The notes beneath the pieces are model-generated. The model searched no databases, was not told the DNA's origin, and was given only the letters and a program-made list of their open reading frames with translations. Positions 1-6,938 of a stretch of 49,996 nt of DNA are shown here, one piece after another. The DNA is from an uncultured Prevotella sp. (lineage in GTDB: Bacteria > Bacteroidota > Bacteroidia > Bacteroidales > Bacteroidaceae): NCBI GenBank assembly GCA_900762125.1, contig CAAFFL010000172.1, forward strand, positions 1 through 49,996, read 5' to 3'. Position numbers and translations under genes: made by a program. Each line of letters begins with the position of its first letter. The stretch's first letter is position 1.

Positions 1-35
1 AGGGGAGGGATTACAGAGATAAACAATTCTTTGAG

Positions 36-629
36 ATGGAATTCTTGACAGAGCATTGGCTCGACATTGTGACGACCGTTCTCGGCCTGATCTATATCTA
101 CCTCGAATACAAGGCAAGCATCGCCCTGTGGCTCGTGGGCATCATCATGCCGGCGATGGACATCGTGCTCTACTGGCAGCACGGGCTCTACGGCGACGCG
201 GGCATGGCCATCTACTACACCGTGGCCGCCATCTATGGCTACGCCGTGTGGAAGTTTGGACGGAAGCATGGACAGCAGGAAAAGGAAGAGATGCCCATCA
301 CGCACTTCAAGCGGGGCCTCATCCTACCCACCACGGTGGTGTTCTTCGTCCTATGGGGCGCCACGTGGTACGTCCTCTCCCACTACACCAACTCCACCGT
401 GCCCGTCATGGACGCGTTCACTAATGCCCTGAGCTTCGTAGGCTTGTGGGCACTGGCACGGAAGTATGTCGAGCAGTGGGTGTTCTGGATCATCGTCGAT
501 GCCGTGTGCTGTTATCTCTATGTCACGAAGGGCATCCCGTTCAAGGCAGGACTCTATGGCCTCTACGTCATCATCGCCGTGATGGGATACCGCAAGTGGC
601 TCTCTCAAATACCAAAAGCCCATGGATAA
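36..629 (+). CDS. pnuC: PnuC-family vitamin transporter, probably thiamine (PnuT-like)
   Basis: A 197-residue inner-membrane protein that is almost entirely hydrophobic helices, with the PnuC-type middle region (LYWQHGLYGDAG, then YGYAVWKFGRKHG) and a lysine-rich cytoplasmic loop near residues 75-90. PnuC proteins take up vitamin precursors by facilitated diffusion coupled to phosphorylation inside the cell. The family fit is seen in the sequence. The thiamine assignment is an inference: the stop codon overlaps the start of a thiamine pyrophosphokinase by 8 bp, the pairing known for PnuT in Bacteroidota, whereas a nicotinamide riboside PnuC would normally sit near nadR. Only 35 bp lie upstream, so the promoter, any TPP riboswitch and any TonB receptor gene would be outside the window. 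Confidence 0.88.
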   Translation: MEFLTEHWLDIVTTVLGLIYIYLEYKASIALWLVGIIMPAMDIVLYWQHGLYGDAGMAIYYTVAAIYGYAVWKFGRKHGQQEKEEMPITHFKRGLILPTTVVFFVLWGATWYVLSHYTNSTVPVMDAFTNALSFVGLWALARKYVEQWVFWIIVDAVCCYLYVTKGIPFKAGLYGLYVIIAVMGYRKWLSQIPKAHG

Positions 630-1248
630 AACTGCTGTCATCTTAGCCGCCGGCTCCTTCCCTACAAACAAAATTCCGCTTTCCATCTTGAAGGAAGCGG
701 AATTCCTCTGTTGCTGCGATGGTGCGGCACAGGAGCTCATCCGTAGCGGACTGTGCTTGCCCGATGCCATCGTCGGTGACGGCGACTCTCTACCCGAGGC
801 GTTCAAGGAGCAATACAACGACATCCTCCACCTCATCAGCGAACAGGACGACAACGACCTCACGAAGGCCACACGGTTCTGCATCAGCCAAGGCTACACG
901 CGCATCACCTACCTCGGTACGATGGGGCGCCGAGAGGATCATGCCATTGGCAACTTCGCCCTTCTGATGCACTACTTTCGTGACCTCCACATCCATCCGA
1001 CGTTCGTCACCGACTACGGCATCTTCCATGCGTGTCAAGGCCGAGCAACATTCGCAACGACGCCACGCCAGCAGGTGAGCATCTTCAACTATTCCTGCAC
1101 GCGTCTCTCCGGCACAGGCTTCCGCTGGGAACCTTACGCCTTCGAGCATCTCTGGCAGGGAACACTCAACGAAGCGACGTGCGACACCGTCTCCCTCGAT
1201 GGTGACGGAGCCTACACCGTATACATCGCCTACGAGAGAAAGGCATAG
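622..1248 (+). CDS. thiN: Thiamine pyrophosphokinase
   Basis: A 208-residue cytoplasmic enzyme that transfers pyrophosphate from ATP to thiamine, giving thiamine diphosphate. Family motifs appear in order: CDGAA near residue 33, VGDGDSL near 52, QDDNDLTKA near 75 and GRREDHAIGNF near 102; the acidic residues in these blocks bind the metal and the substrates. The C-terminal part is the usual beta-rich thiamine-binding domain. The ATG lies inside the last codons of the pnuC-type gene, so the two are translationally coupled and probably form an uptake-and-trapping pair. The 3' end of the gene is duplicated just after its stop codon (see the repeat at 1217-1278). Confidence 0.93.
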   Translation: MDKTAVILAAGSFPTNKIPLSILKEAEFLCCCDGAAQELIRSGLCLPDAIVGDGDSLPEAFKEQYNDILHLISEQDDNDLTKATRFCISQGYTRITYLGTMGRREDHAIGNFALLMHYFRDLHIHPTFVTDYGIFHACQGRATFATTPRQQVSIFNYSCTRLSGTGFRWEPYAFEHLWQGTLNEATCDTVSLDGDGAYTVYIAYERKA

Positions 1249-1278
1249 CCGTATACATCGCCTACGAAAAAAGGCATA
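1217..1278 (+). repeat. Tandem duplication of the kinase gene tail
   Basis: The last 31 bp of the coding region (1217-1247) recur at 1249-1278. The first 19 bases are identical, and the second copy is one base shorter in the A-rich part. The second copy lies after the stop codon in another frame, so it is not translated as part of the enzyme. Confidence 0.85.
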
Positions 1279-1324
1279 AAAAAGGCGCAGGGGGATTTTT
1301 CCGTGGATAGCTCCCCCACGCGGA

Positions 1325-1678
1325 CTAACCAAATATCGTGAAACAACGGAACATGAAGAAGGACAGGTCACTGACTCCATGTACCTGAGCACGCATGCCC
1401 TTTATCTTTGAGTTGAGCGATTCGGCTGGTGCATTCGTTGACTGTAATCGGTCTATCACAATCTCTGCCTGAGGGAACGCCTTCTTGACAATGCCCATCA
1501 TGCTGTCGGAGAAGTCCATTGCTACCTCAGTGACCTTCTTGCGGCTTTCCTCTGGTATCTTCTCAAGATGCTCCGTCACGTCAGCAACTGTCGTGCCCTT
1601 GACCGCAGCTATGAGCGTCCCCTTCTTGCAGTGCCCGTCCCTGTTGGAAAGGAAGGTGAACAGATCGTGGTGCAGCAT
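1325..1678 (-). pseudogene. ISL3-type transposase remnant with internal deletion
   Basis: The 117-residue product matches the DDE transposases of the IS204/IS1001/IS1096/IS1165 (ISL3) group in two separate pieces. The first covers the core around FLSNRDGHCKKGTLIAAVKG and VAMDFSDSM up to AEIVIDR. The second is the C-terminal end (AESLNSKIKGMRAQVHG, then FFMFRCFTIFG). The long central part that normally follows the DRFH motif is missing and the two ends are joined in frame, and the N-terminal DNA-binding part is absent. It cannot be active. The GC-rich bases just beyond the stop (about 1285-1320) may be what is left of the IS end. Confidence 0.85.
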
Positions 1679-1688
1679 TGCACATTAC

Positions 1689-1726
1689 AAAAAAAAACGG
1701 CATCTGGTTGCTCTACCAGATACCGT
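1689..1726 (-). terminator. Rho-independent terminator of the 1735-2352 gene
   Basis: A 12-bp stem, 1697-1708 with 1715-1726 (one mismatch, loop TGCTCT), is followed on the minus strand by nine Ts (plus-strand A run 1689-1697). It sits 8 bp after the stop codon of the secreted-protein gene. Confidence 0.88.
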
Positions 1727-1734
1727 TAAATCCA

Positions 1735-2352
1735 TTACTTCTTATGTTTTACATCGTCCTCTGCTTGTTCAACAAGATTTCCCCCTGTTTCTGCAAAACA
1801 ACTGCAAATGCGCGATGTTTCTGAATATCCTTTGTATAAACTCGATTGACCTTTTACATTCTTAGCACTATACTTGCAAACGACGTCGTTTGTTGCAAGA
1901 TCTATTATCTCAATTTCTGAAGTCAACTTCGAATCGGTCTGTTTGTTGATCAGTATCATTTTAGCAACGTTCAGTTTACCAAAGGACATTTCTTTGATAT
2001 GAACAACTATCTTGTATTTAGCCTTAGATTTGTTGCTAATAATGCGAATAGTCTTACCTTCACTTTCGCAGTTAAATGACTCAATAAAATTAGCCTCTGC
2101 TTTTTTTGCGACCTCTGACCAGTCATTTCTATACTTTTCATCTTTGATATCCAGATAGTCGTCTAAAGAATAGGAATCTTTCTTTTCAACTACCTGAGCA
2201 TCAGAATAATCAAATTCAACATAGGCAAATTTGCCATGCTCAAAAATTACCTCAGGACTTCCTGAGAGAAGAGTGATGCCATCATCACTTTTCTTTGCAT
2301 AACTAGCTGTTACTATAGTTAGTAACAATGAAAATAATAAGAATTTCTTCAT
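1735..2352 (-). CDS. Exported protein of unknown function
   Basis: I do not recognise this 205-residue protein. The chosen start (MKKFLLFSLLLTIVTASYA) gives a clean Sec signal peptide cut after SYA; an in-frame start 39 bp upstream would put a charged tail before it. The mature part is lysine- and glutamate-rich, mostly beta-like, with three cysteines in the last third and no recognisable domain. It could be a periplasmic or cell-surface protein. The gene is strikingly AT-rich compared with its neighbours and lies between two transposase fragments, which suggests horizontal acquisition. It has its own promoter far upstream (2637-2644), a leader of about 280 bases full of hairpins, and its own terminator, so it is a single-gene transcription unit. 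Confidence 0.75.
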   Translation of the reverse strand: MKKFLLFSLLLTIVTASYAKKSDDGITLLSGSPEVIFEHGKFAYVEFDYSDAQVVEKKDSYSLDDYLDIKDEKYRNDWSEVAKKAEANFIESFNCESEGKTIRIISNKSKAKYKIVVHIKEMSFGKLNVAKMILINKQTDSKLTSEIEIIDLATNDVVCKYSAKNVKGQSSLYKGYSETSRICSCFAETGGNLVEQAEDDVKHKK

Positions 2353-2410
2353 AATAGAAGTTGTCAATCTACTGTTTCCCAGAAGTAGCATTTATTAGAT
2401 GTACGCAAAA

Positions 2411-2484
2411 GGCGTGGGAACTTTAACTTATTATTCACTTAGGCTCTGGACTGCCATGACTAGATAATAAGCAAAGCCCACGCC
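2411..2484 (+). other. Structured element, copy 1 (long hairpin)
   Basis: A long imperfect palindrome. The base stem is GGCGTGGG (2411-2418) with CCCACGCC (2477-2484), then CTTT with AAAG, then CTTATTAT (2427-2434) with ATAATAAG (2464-2471). Inside is an asymmetric loop, TCACTT (2435-2440) opposite GACTAG (2458-2463), and a small GGC/GCC stem closing the apical CTGGAC (2446-2451). The same loop sequences recur in opposite orientation at 2536-2612. Function unknown. Confidence 0.75.
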
Positions 2485-2535
2485 TAATTGATATAATAGT
2501 CCACCTCACCAAAAGGTGAAGTAGGTATATACCAT

Positions 2536-2612
2536 GACGTGGGCGTTCTTGCCGATTACCTCTAGTCACGCGAATTGTCCAGATTCAAGTGAAGGTAACG
2601 AGCTAAACGCCC
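2536..2612 (-). other. Structured element, copy 2, inverted relative to copy 1
   Basis: Read on the minus strand this has the same architecture as copy 1. The outer stem is GGGCGTT with AACGCCC, the inner stem TTACCT with AGGTAA, and then come TCACTT, a GAAT/ATTC stem closing CTGGAC, and GACTAG. Stem sequences differ from copy 1 but remain paired, whereas the three loop hexamers are identical. The inner ends also match (CCCACGTC against CCCACGCC). Between the copies are a small hairpin (about 2504-2520) and the palindrome GGTATATACC (2524-2533). Confidence 0.7.
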
Positions 2613-2636
2613 TATGCGAGTCCTTCTCGCACGTTG

Positions 2637-2668
2637 CAAATATAGCACAAATCGTTCAAACTTGCAAG
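2637..2668 (-). promoter_or_regulatory. Bacteroidota-type promoter for the 1735-2352 unit
   Basis: The minus strand carries TATATTTG (2637-2644), a match to the -7 consensus TAnnTTTG, with CTTG about 20 bases upstream. Transcription would begin near 2630, at a small hairpin (GCGAG, five bases, CTCGC; 2616-2630), and run through both structured elements before reaching the gene. Confidence 0.6.
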
Positions 2669-2808
2669 AACTTTGCTTATTATTTTCGTTTCTTCTGGCA
2701 AAAAAGTAATTTTCTGCTACACTGTTCCCTTAATAATACCAATACTGTCAGTCTCTGCCTATGTCTTTTCCAAGTAGCACTACTAAGAAGTAGCAATACC
2801 TGTAGTCG

Positions 2809-3159
2809 CTATAAGGAGAAGTCATGCTTTACCCTCTGCACGGTACTAATGTCCATCCTCACGATAGAACGCATACTATCGCTCAGGTCCATGGATACCA
2901 GTTCTACCGCTTCCCGGTCCTCTTGCGGCATCTTTTTCAGGGCTTTGGCGACTGTCTCGGGGGCGGTGCCCTTGACAATAGCAACGATAGCTCCCTTCTT
3001 GCCATGTGCATCCTTGTTATGGAGGATGGTGTACACCTCATGACCGAATTCAGACTCGTCAATGCCGAGCCTCGGGCCGAGGTTCGTGACGATAAGTATT
3101 CCATCATCGACATTCTCTTTCTGAACCCAGGTGGAAAAGTCACTCAGAGTATATGTGGT
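2809..3159 (-). pseudogene. Second ISL3-type transposase fragment
   Basis: Translation on the minus strand from 3159 gives LSDFSTWVQKENVDDG, GIDESEFGHEVYTILHNKD, AHGKKGAIVAIVKGT and VSMDLSDSMRSIV. This is the first half of the catalytic core of an ISL3-group transposase, including the DE(S) block. Homology ends after SMRSIV, and an in-frame stop (3160-3162) precedes the fragment. It has the same orientation as the 1325-1678 remnant but differs clearly in sequence, so it comes from a different insertion. Confidence 0.8.
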
Positions 3160-3206
3160 TCAAGACAGAATACATGTAGCCAGTCACCGTGGGATTTGGC
3201 AGTTTC

Positions 3207-3246
3207 GACTTAATTGTGCACCTTTTTGACTTAATTGTGCACCTTT
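3207..3246 (+). repeat. 19-bp direct repeat with promoter-like end
   Basis: GACTTAATTGTGCACCTTT occurs at 3207-3225 and again at 3228-3246, a 21-bp period or two helical turns. The second copy runs into TTTGCAC, which resembles the -7 region of Bacteroidota promoters but lacks the TA. It could be a paired regulator site in front of the remnants at 3379-3806. Confidence 0.7.
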
Positions 3247-3249
3247 GCA

Positions 3250-3332
3250 CACTGAGATCGTCATCCTGCGGCACGTGCCACGCGCTTCTGGGGCACGTGC
3301 CACGTACTTCAGAGGCACGTGCCGAAGGATGA
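3250..3332 (+). repeat. Triple GGCACGTGCC palindrome array
   Basis: The 10-bp palindrome GGCACGTGCC occurs at 3270-3279, 3292-3301 and 3314-3323, exactly 22 bp apart, with similar spacers (ACGCGCTTCTGG, ACGTACTTCAGA). The array is enclosed by GTCATCCT (3260-3267) and its complement AGGATGAC (3325-3332). It is preceded by CACTGAGATC (3250-3259), the unit start of another 22-bp array at 16922-17003. Confidence 0.75.
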
Positions 3333-3378
3333 CCAGACCACTATCGAACGACAACAATAACCATTAAATCATAGTACT

Positions 3379-3465
3379 ATGGCAATAAGAATCGACATCC
3401 ATTCCATTAAGAATGATGAACAGCAGTCCCGAGGACACGAAGACCGGGAAGCCATAATACTGTAG
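3379..3465 (+). CDS. Possible 28-residue ORF, probably a broken gene
   Basis: ATG at 3379 starts MAIRIDIHSIKNDEQQ and the frame ends at TAG 3463-3465. The start is well placed after an A-rich leader, but the product is short, hydrophilic and unrecognised. It may be the beginning of a truncated gene or be spurious. Confidence 0.25.
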   Translation: MAIRIDIHSIKNDEQQSRGHEDREAIIL

Positions 3466-3471
3466 CAGCTA

Positions 3472-3545
3472 TGTGCCTATAGGCACAAGCCAACATAAAA
3501 CCGGAACCATACCCTACACGAAAGTACAGCCTATGGTTCCGGTTT
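3472..3545. other. Palindrome and bidirectional terminator-like hairpin
   Basis: TGTGCCTATAGGCACA (3472-3487) is a perfect 16-bp palindrome. It is followed by a 13-bp perfect stem, AAACCGGAACCAT (3498-3510) with ATGGTTCCGGTTT (3533-3545), loop 22 bases. The A and T ends make the second hairpin terminator-like in both directions. Confidence 0.6.
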
Positions 3546-3707
3546 CTGTATAAGATAAAGTTTCTAGCCGGATGGACATATAGCTGGGAGGCCATTACTG
3601 TGATAAGTTTACCAACGGACTGCTGCGGAAATAATGGAAGGTGTGTATCATCACGCACTGAATAACCAGTTTGCCACGGCAGACGCTGTGGACAGTGTCA
3701 CCCATAG

Positions 3708-3806
3708 CGATACATCGCACTGAAACAGGCCTTCAGCGAGAGCCAGTTCTTTGCCCGTACATTCAAGAAGGTAATGGGAATGTCGGCTTCAGAATACAGG
3801 ACGACT
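3708..3806 (+). pseudogene. AraC-family regulator remnant (second helix-turn-helix)
   Basis: The frame reads RYIALKQAFSESQFFARTF then KKVMGMSASEYRTT. This is the end of an AraC/XylS DNA-binding domain, matching the pattern IAxxxGFSxxSxFxRxFKKxxGxSPxxYR. An in-frame stop (TAG 3705-3707) lies directly upstream, and the stretch before it shows no AraC start, so only the last 33 or so codons survive. The GF usually found at the second turn is AF here. Confidence 0.6.
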
Positions 3807-3814
3807 AATTCAAC

Positions 3815-3853
3815 ATCAAAAATCCCCGGACCTCATTGCTGAGATCCGGGGAT
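3815..3853 (-). terminator. Terminator of the nuo operon
   Basis: A perfect 9-bp stem, ATCCCCGGA (3822-3830) with TCCGGGGAT (3845-3853), is followed on the minus strand by TTTTTGATG. It starts 24 bp after the nuoN stop codon. Confidence 0.85.
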
Positions 3854-3876
3854 ATCTTTATGGATATGTGGTAGCG

Positions 3877-5352
3877 TTACATCGTTGCAGCGCTGATCCA
3901 GTTGTAGACGTAGCTGCAGACACCGAAGGCAACGATGCCGAGGGTGCAGACGGCCAGGGCGAGCTTCGTGTTGAAGCAGCTCTTGAACGTCGGCAGCGGC
4001 GTAGCGTTGTGCTTGATGAACATTGCCTTGACGATGAGCAGATAGTAGTAGAGGCTCACGACGGTGTTGACCAAAGCGATGAATATCACGGCATAGTCGA
4101 GCGCACCGATGGTCGTGTCGACGTCAGCACCGTTGGCAGCGGCCATGAAGACGAAGAACTTCGAGAACATACCGGCGAACGGTGGGATACCGCCAAGGGA
4201 GAACAGGGCCAGCGTCATCAGGAATGCCAGGCGCGGATTGGTCTTGTAGAAGCCATTGTAGCTGTCCATCGAGACTGTGCCGCCATTGTGCTCCTCCACT
4301 GCCGAGATGATTGTGAAGACGGCCATGTTGGCCACGACGTAGATCAGGACGTAGTAGCTCAGTGCGGTGAAGCTCTCAGCGTTGGCCCCCACGAGGGCAA
4401 GGACGATGTATCCTGCCTGCGAGATGGAGCTGAACGCCATGAATCGCTTGAGGTCCTTCTGATGGATGGCGAAGAGGTTGGCGATGGTGATGGAGAGCAC
4501 CACGACGATCATCAGCATGTAACGCCAGTAGTCGACCATGCCGGTCTGCTGGCCAAAGACCTTCATCAGAATGGCACAGAGCGCGAAAGCAGCGGCACCC
4601 TTCGAGCAGACGCTCAGGTAGCCGGTGACCGTGGTCGGAGCACCCTGATAGGTGTCAGCCGTCCAGAAGTGGAACGGCACGAGCGAGATCTTGAATGCCA
4701 GGCCACTGAAGAAGAACACCATGCCCATGATGGTCATCGGTGTGGCCTTCATCGTCTGAGCGAGGTCGTCGAAGTAGAGCGTTCCCGTGGCGCCATAGAG
4801 GAAGCTGATGCCATAGAGCATCACGCCCGAGGAGAACGTTGCGGTGAGGATGAACTTTGCACCGGCCTCAGCCGAGTTGTGACGATACTTGTCGAAAGCC
4901 ACGAGGCAGGCCATAGGCACAGAGGCCATCTCAAGGCCGAGGAAGAACAGGAGGAAGTGGTTGGCACTGACCATCATGTTCATACCCATCAGCGTGGCAA
5001 CGAGGAGCTCGTAGAACTCACCCTCCTTGAAGCTCGTGTCAGGGCGCTGCAGCCACTCGCGGGCCTGCACAGCGACGATGAGCGTACCGAAGGCGATGAT
5101 CGACTTGATGACGCCGATGGCCTCGTTGGTGTAGTACATACCTCCGAAGGCGGTCTGCTCGGCCGTCGGGAAGATGTTGATGAGCACCTGCGCCAAGAGC
5201 AGCACGCAGACGAGCGGGTTGAACCACGCACGCACCTTGTGCTCGCCGGAGCGAGGAGCCGTGAAGAGGTCTGCAATGAAGACGATGAGCAGGACAGCCA
5301 TCAGTGTGGCCTCCGGCACCATGTGCAGAAACTGACTATAATCTATATTCAT
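3877..5352 (-). CDS. nuoN: NADH-quinone oxidoreductase (complex I) subunit N
   Basis: A 491-residue antiporter-like membrane subunit of complex I, about 14 transmembrane helices, involved in proton pumping. The key glutamate block LFFLGLEMASVPMACLVAF is near residue 130, and the helix-7 region VPFHFWTADTYQGAPTTVTG with the following lysine (CSKGAAAFAL) is near 225-250. Length is normal for NuoN. It is the last gene of the operon, 41 bp after nuoM, and is followed by a strong terminator. Confidence 0.95.
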   Translation of the reverse strand: MNIDYSQFLHMVPEATLMAVLLIVFIADLFTAPRSGEHKVRAWFNPLVCVLLLAQVLINIFPTAEQTAFGGMYYTNEAIGVIKSIIAFGTLIVAVQAREWLQRPDTSFKEGEFYELLVATLMGMNMMVSANHFLLFFLGLEMASVPMACLVAFDKYRHNSAEAGAKFILTATFSSGVMLYGISFLYGATGTLYFDDLAQTMKATPMTIMGMVFFFSGLAFKISLVPFHFWTADTYQGAPTTVTGYLSVCSKGAAAFALCAILMKVFGQQTGMVDYWRYMLMIVVVLSITIANLFAIHQKDLKRFMAFSSISQAGYIVLALVGANAESFTALSYYVLIYVVANMAVFTIISAVEEHNGGTVSMDSYNGFYKTNPRLAFLMTLALFSLGGIPPFAGMFSKFFVFMAAANGADVDTTIGALDYAVIFIALVNTVVSLYYYLLIVKAMFIKHNATPLPTFKSCFNTKLALAVCTLGIVAFGVCSYVYNWISAATM

Positions 5353-5393
5353 AATCTTTTCTTTTTCTTTATTTTATCATTACAAACCATTGA

Positions 5394-6905
5394 TTACATT
5401 CCTGCGATGGGACCAGCCAGAGCGAGATGCTCGAGGATGGGAGCCACGGCGTCGTTGATGATGTTCTGGAAGAAGAGCGGGCAGAGACCCAGACCAGCTA
5501 CACAGAAGATCAGTCCACCAACAGCCAGGCGCTCGTCCCATGAGGCATCGTGGAGCTCATAGAACTTCTGGTCGGGCACACTCTGATAGCAGATCTTGCC
5601 CACCACGCGGAGGATATACACTGCAGTCACCACGATGGATGTACAAGCGATGATGGTGCAGGTCTGACGGAAGAGGTCGTGGTTCTGGAACGAACCCACG
5701 AAGATGTTCATCTCGGCCACGAAGCCTGAGAAGCCCGGCAGACCGAGGTTAGCCAGACCGGCGATGACATAGCCCACAGCGAGGAACGGCACAACCTTCA
5801 TCAAGCCGCCCAGACGACGCACGTCACGGGTGCCGGTGCGGTGATAGATCATACCGATGACGGCGAAGAAGAGAGCGGTCATCAGTCCGTGGGAGAGCAT
5901 CTGCAGGATGGCACCGGTGCAAGCGGTCTTGGTCATCATCAGAAGGGCGAAGAGCACCATACCGCAGTGGCTGACCGATGAGTAAGCATTGATGTACTTC
6001 AGGTCGGTCTGCACGCAGGCAGAGAGTGCACCATAGACCACGGAAATGGTGGTCAGCACGAGGAAGATGCCCGAGAGCTCATGAGCGGCAGCAGGAAGCA
6101 GATACATAGCGATGCGGAAGCAGCCATAACCACCGAGCTTCATCAGCACACCGGCGTGGAGCATGGACACAGCGGTAGGCGCCGAAGCGTGACCGTCGGG
6201 CGACCATGTGTGGAAGGGGAACAGGGCACCAAGGATACCGAAACCGATGAAGATGAACGGGAAGAACACCTTCTGGATCGATACGGGGATGTTGTTCATC
6301 TTCGCAATCTCCTCCACGCTCATCGTGGTGTGGCCGGAGAAGTAATAGATGCCGAGGATGCCGATGATGAGCAGTGCGGAACCACCCATGAGCATCAGCG
6401 TCAGCTTCATAGCCGAGTACTCCTTAGGACCAGTACCCCATACGCCGATGAGGAGGTACATAGGAATGAGGGCTACCTCATAGAACATGAACATCGTGAA
6501 GAGGTCCTCAGTGATGAAGAAGCCGAACACACCACTCGACAGGAGCGTGAACCACAGGAAGTACTCCTTCTGCTGCGGGTGCTGCTGCCACGAGGCAAAC
6601 GTGCCGGTGAAGACGATGATGGCGCTCAGGAGGATCATCACCACGGAGATGCCATCCACGCCTGTTCTATAATGGATATGAAGCGGTTCGAACCAAGGAA
6701 TGTCGCAGCCAAACAGGAACATCTGCTGGTCGGCACTGATGGTCTGCCGTGCCTGGAGGAACGCATAGACGAGGTAGATGGACAGCAGCACCAGCACCGT
6801 GGAGCCTACCGCCATGACCATGCGCACCTGCTTGTCGTTGCGGGCCAACCAAAGGCCAAGCAACATCACGACAGGAATGACGACGAATAATGTTAGAAAT
6901 GTCAT
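5394..6905 (-). CDS. nuoM: NADH-quinone oxidoreductase (complex I) subunit M
   Basis: A 503-residue antiporter-like proton-pumping subunit with about 14 helices. Conserved features are MFYEVALIPMYLLIGVWG near residue 145, carrying the essential glutamate, and FPFHTWSPDGHASAPTAVS near 225, followed by HAGVLMKLGGYG with the channel lysine. Length is typical. It follows nuoL by 33 bp in the operon and is homologous to the flanking nuoL and nuoN products. Confidence 0.95.
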   Translation of the reverse strand: MTFLTLFVVIPVVMLLGLWLARNDKQVRMVMAVGSTVLVLLSIYLVYAFLQARQTISADQQMFLFGCDIPWFEPLHIHYRTGVDGISVVMILLSAIIVFTGTFASWQQHPQQKEYFLWFTLLSSGVFGFFITEDLFTMFMFYEVALIPMYLLIGVWGTGPKEYSAMKLTLMLMGGSALLIIGILGIYYFSGHTTMSVEEIAKMNNIPVSIQKVFFPFIFIGFGILGALFPFHTWSPDGHASAPTAVSMLHAGVLMKLGGYGCFRIAMYLLPAAAHELSGIFLVLTTISVVYGALSACVQTDLKYINAYSSVSHCGMVLFALLMMTKTACTGAILQMLSHGLMTALFFAVIGMIYHRTGTRDVRRLGGLMKVVPFLAVGYVIAGLANLGLPGFSGFVAEMNIFVGSFQNHDLFRQTCTIIACTSIVVTAVYILRVVGKICYQSVPDQKFYELHDASWDERLAVGGLIFCVAGLGLCPLFFQNIINDAVAPILEHLALAGPIAGM

Positions 6906-6938
6906 TGTCTTTATCTTATTCTTTGTTTTACAATGTTG

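Noticed and set aside
1..35. TPP riboswitch upstream of the thiamine transporter gene.
   Set aside because: Only 35 bp precede the start, so no riboswitch can be seen. It may lie outside the window.
2411..2612. Integron attC sites.
   Set aside because: The RYYYAAC/GTTRRRY core sites are absent and there is no integrase gene nearby.
3868..5562. A 564-codon open frame opposite nuoN.
   Set aside because: Highly charged His/Glu/Asp-rich product antisense to a clear complex I gene. It is a by-product of GC-rich codon use. Similar long antisense frames opposite nuoM, nuoL, nuoCD, rfbD and the efflux genes were rejected for the same reason.
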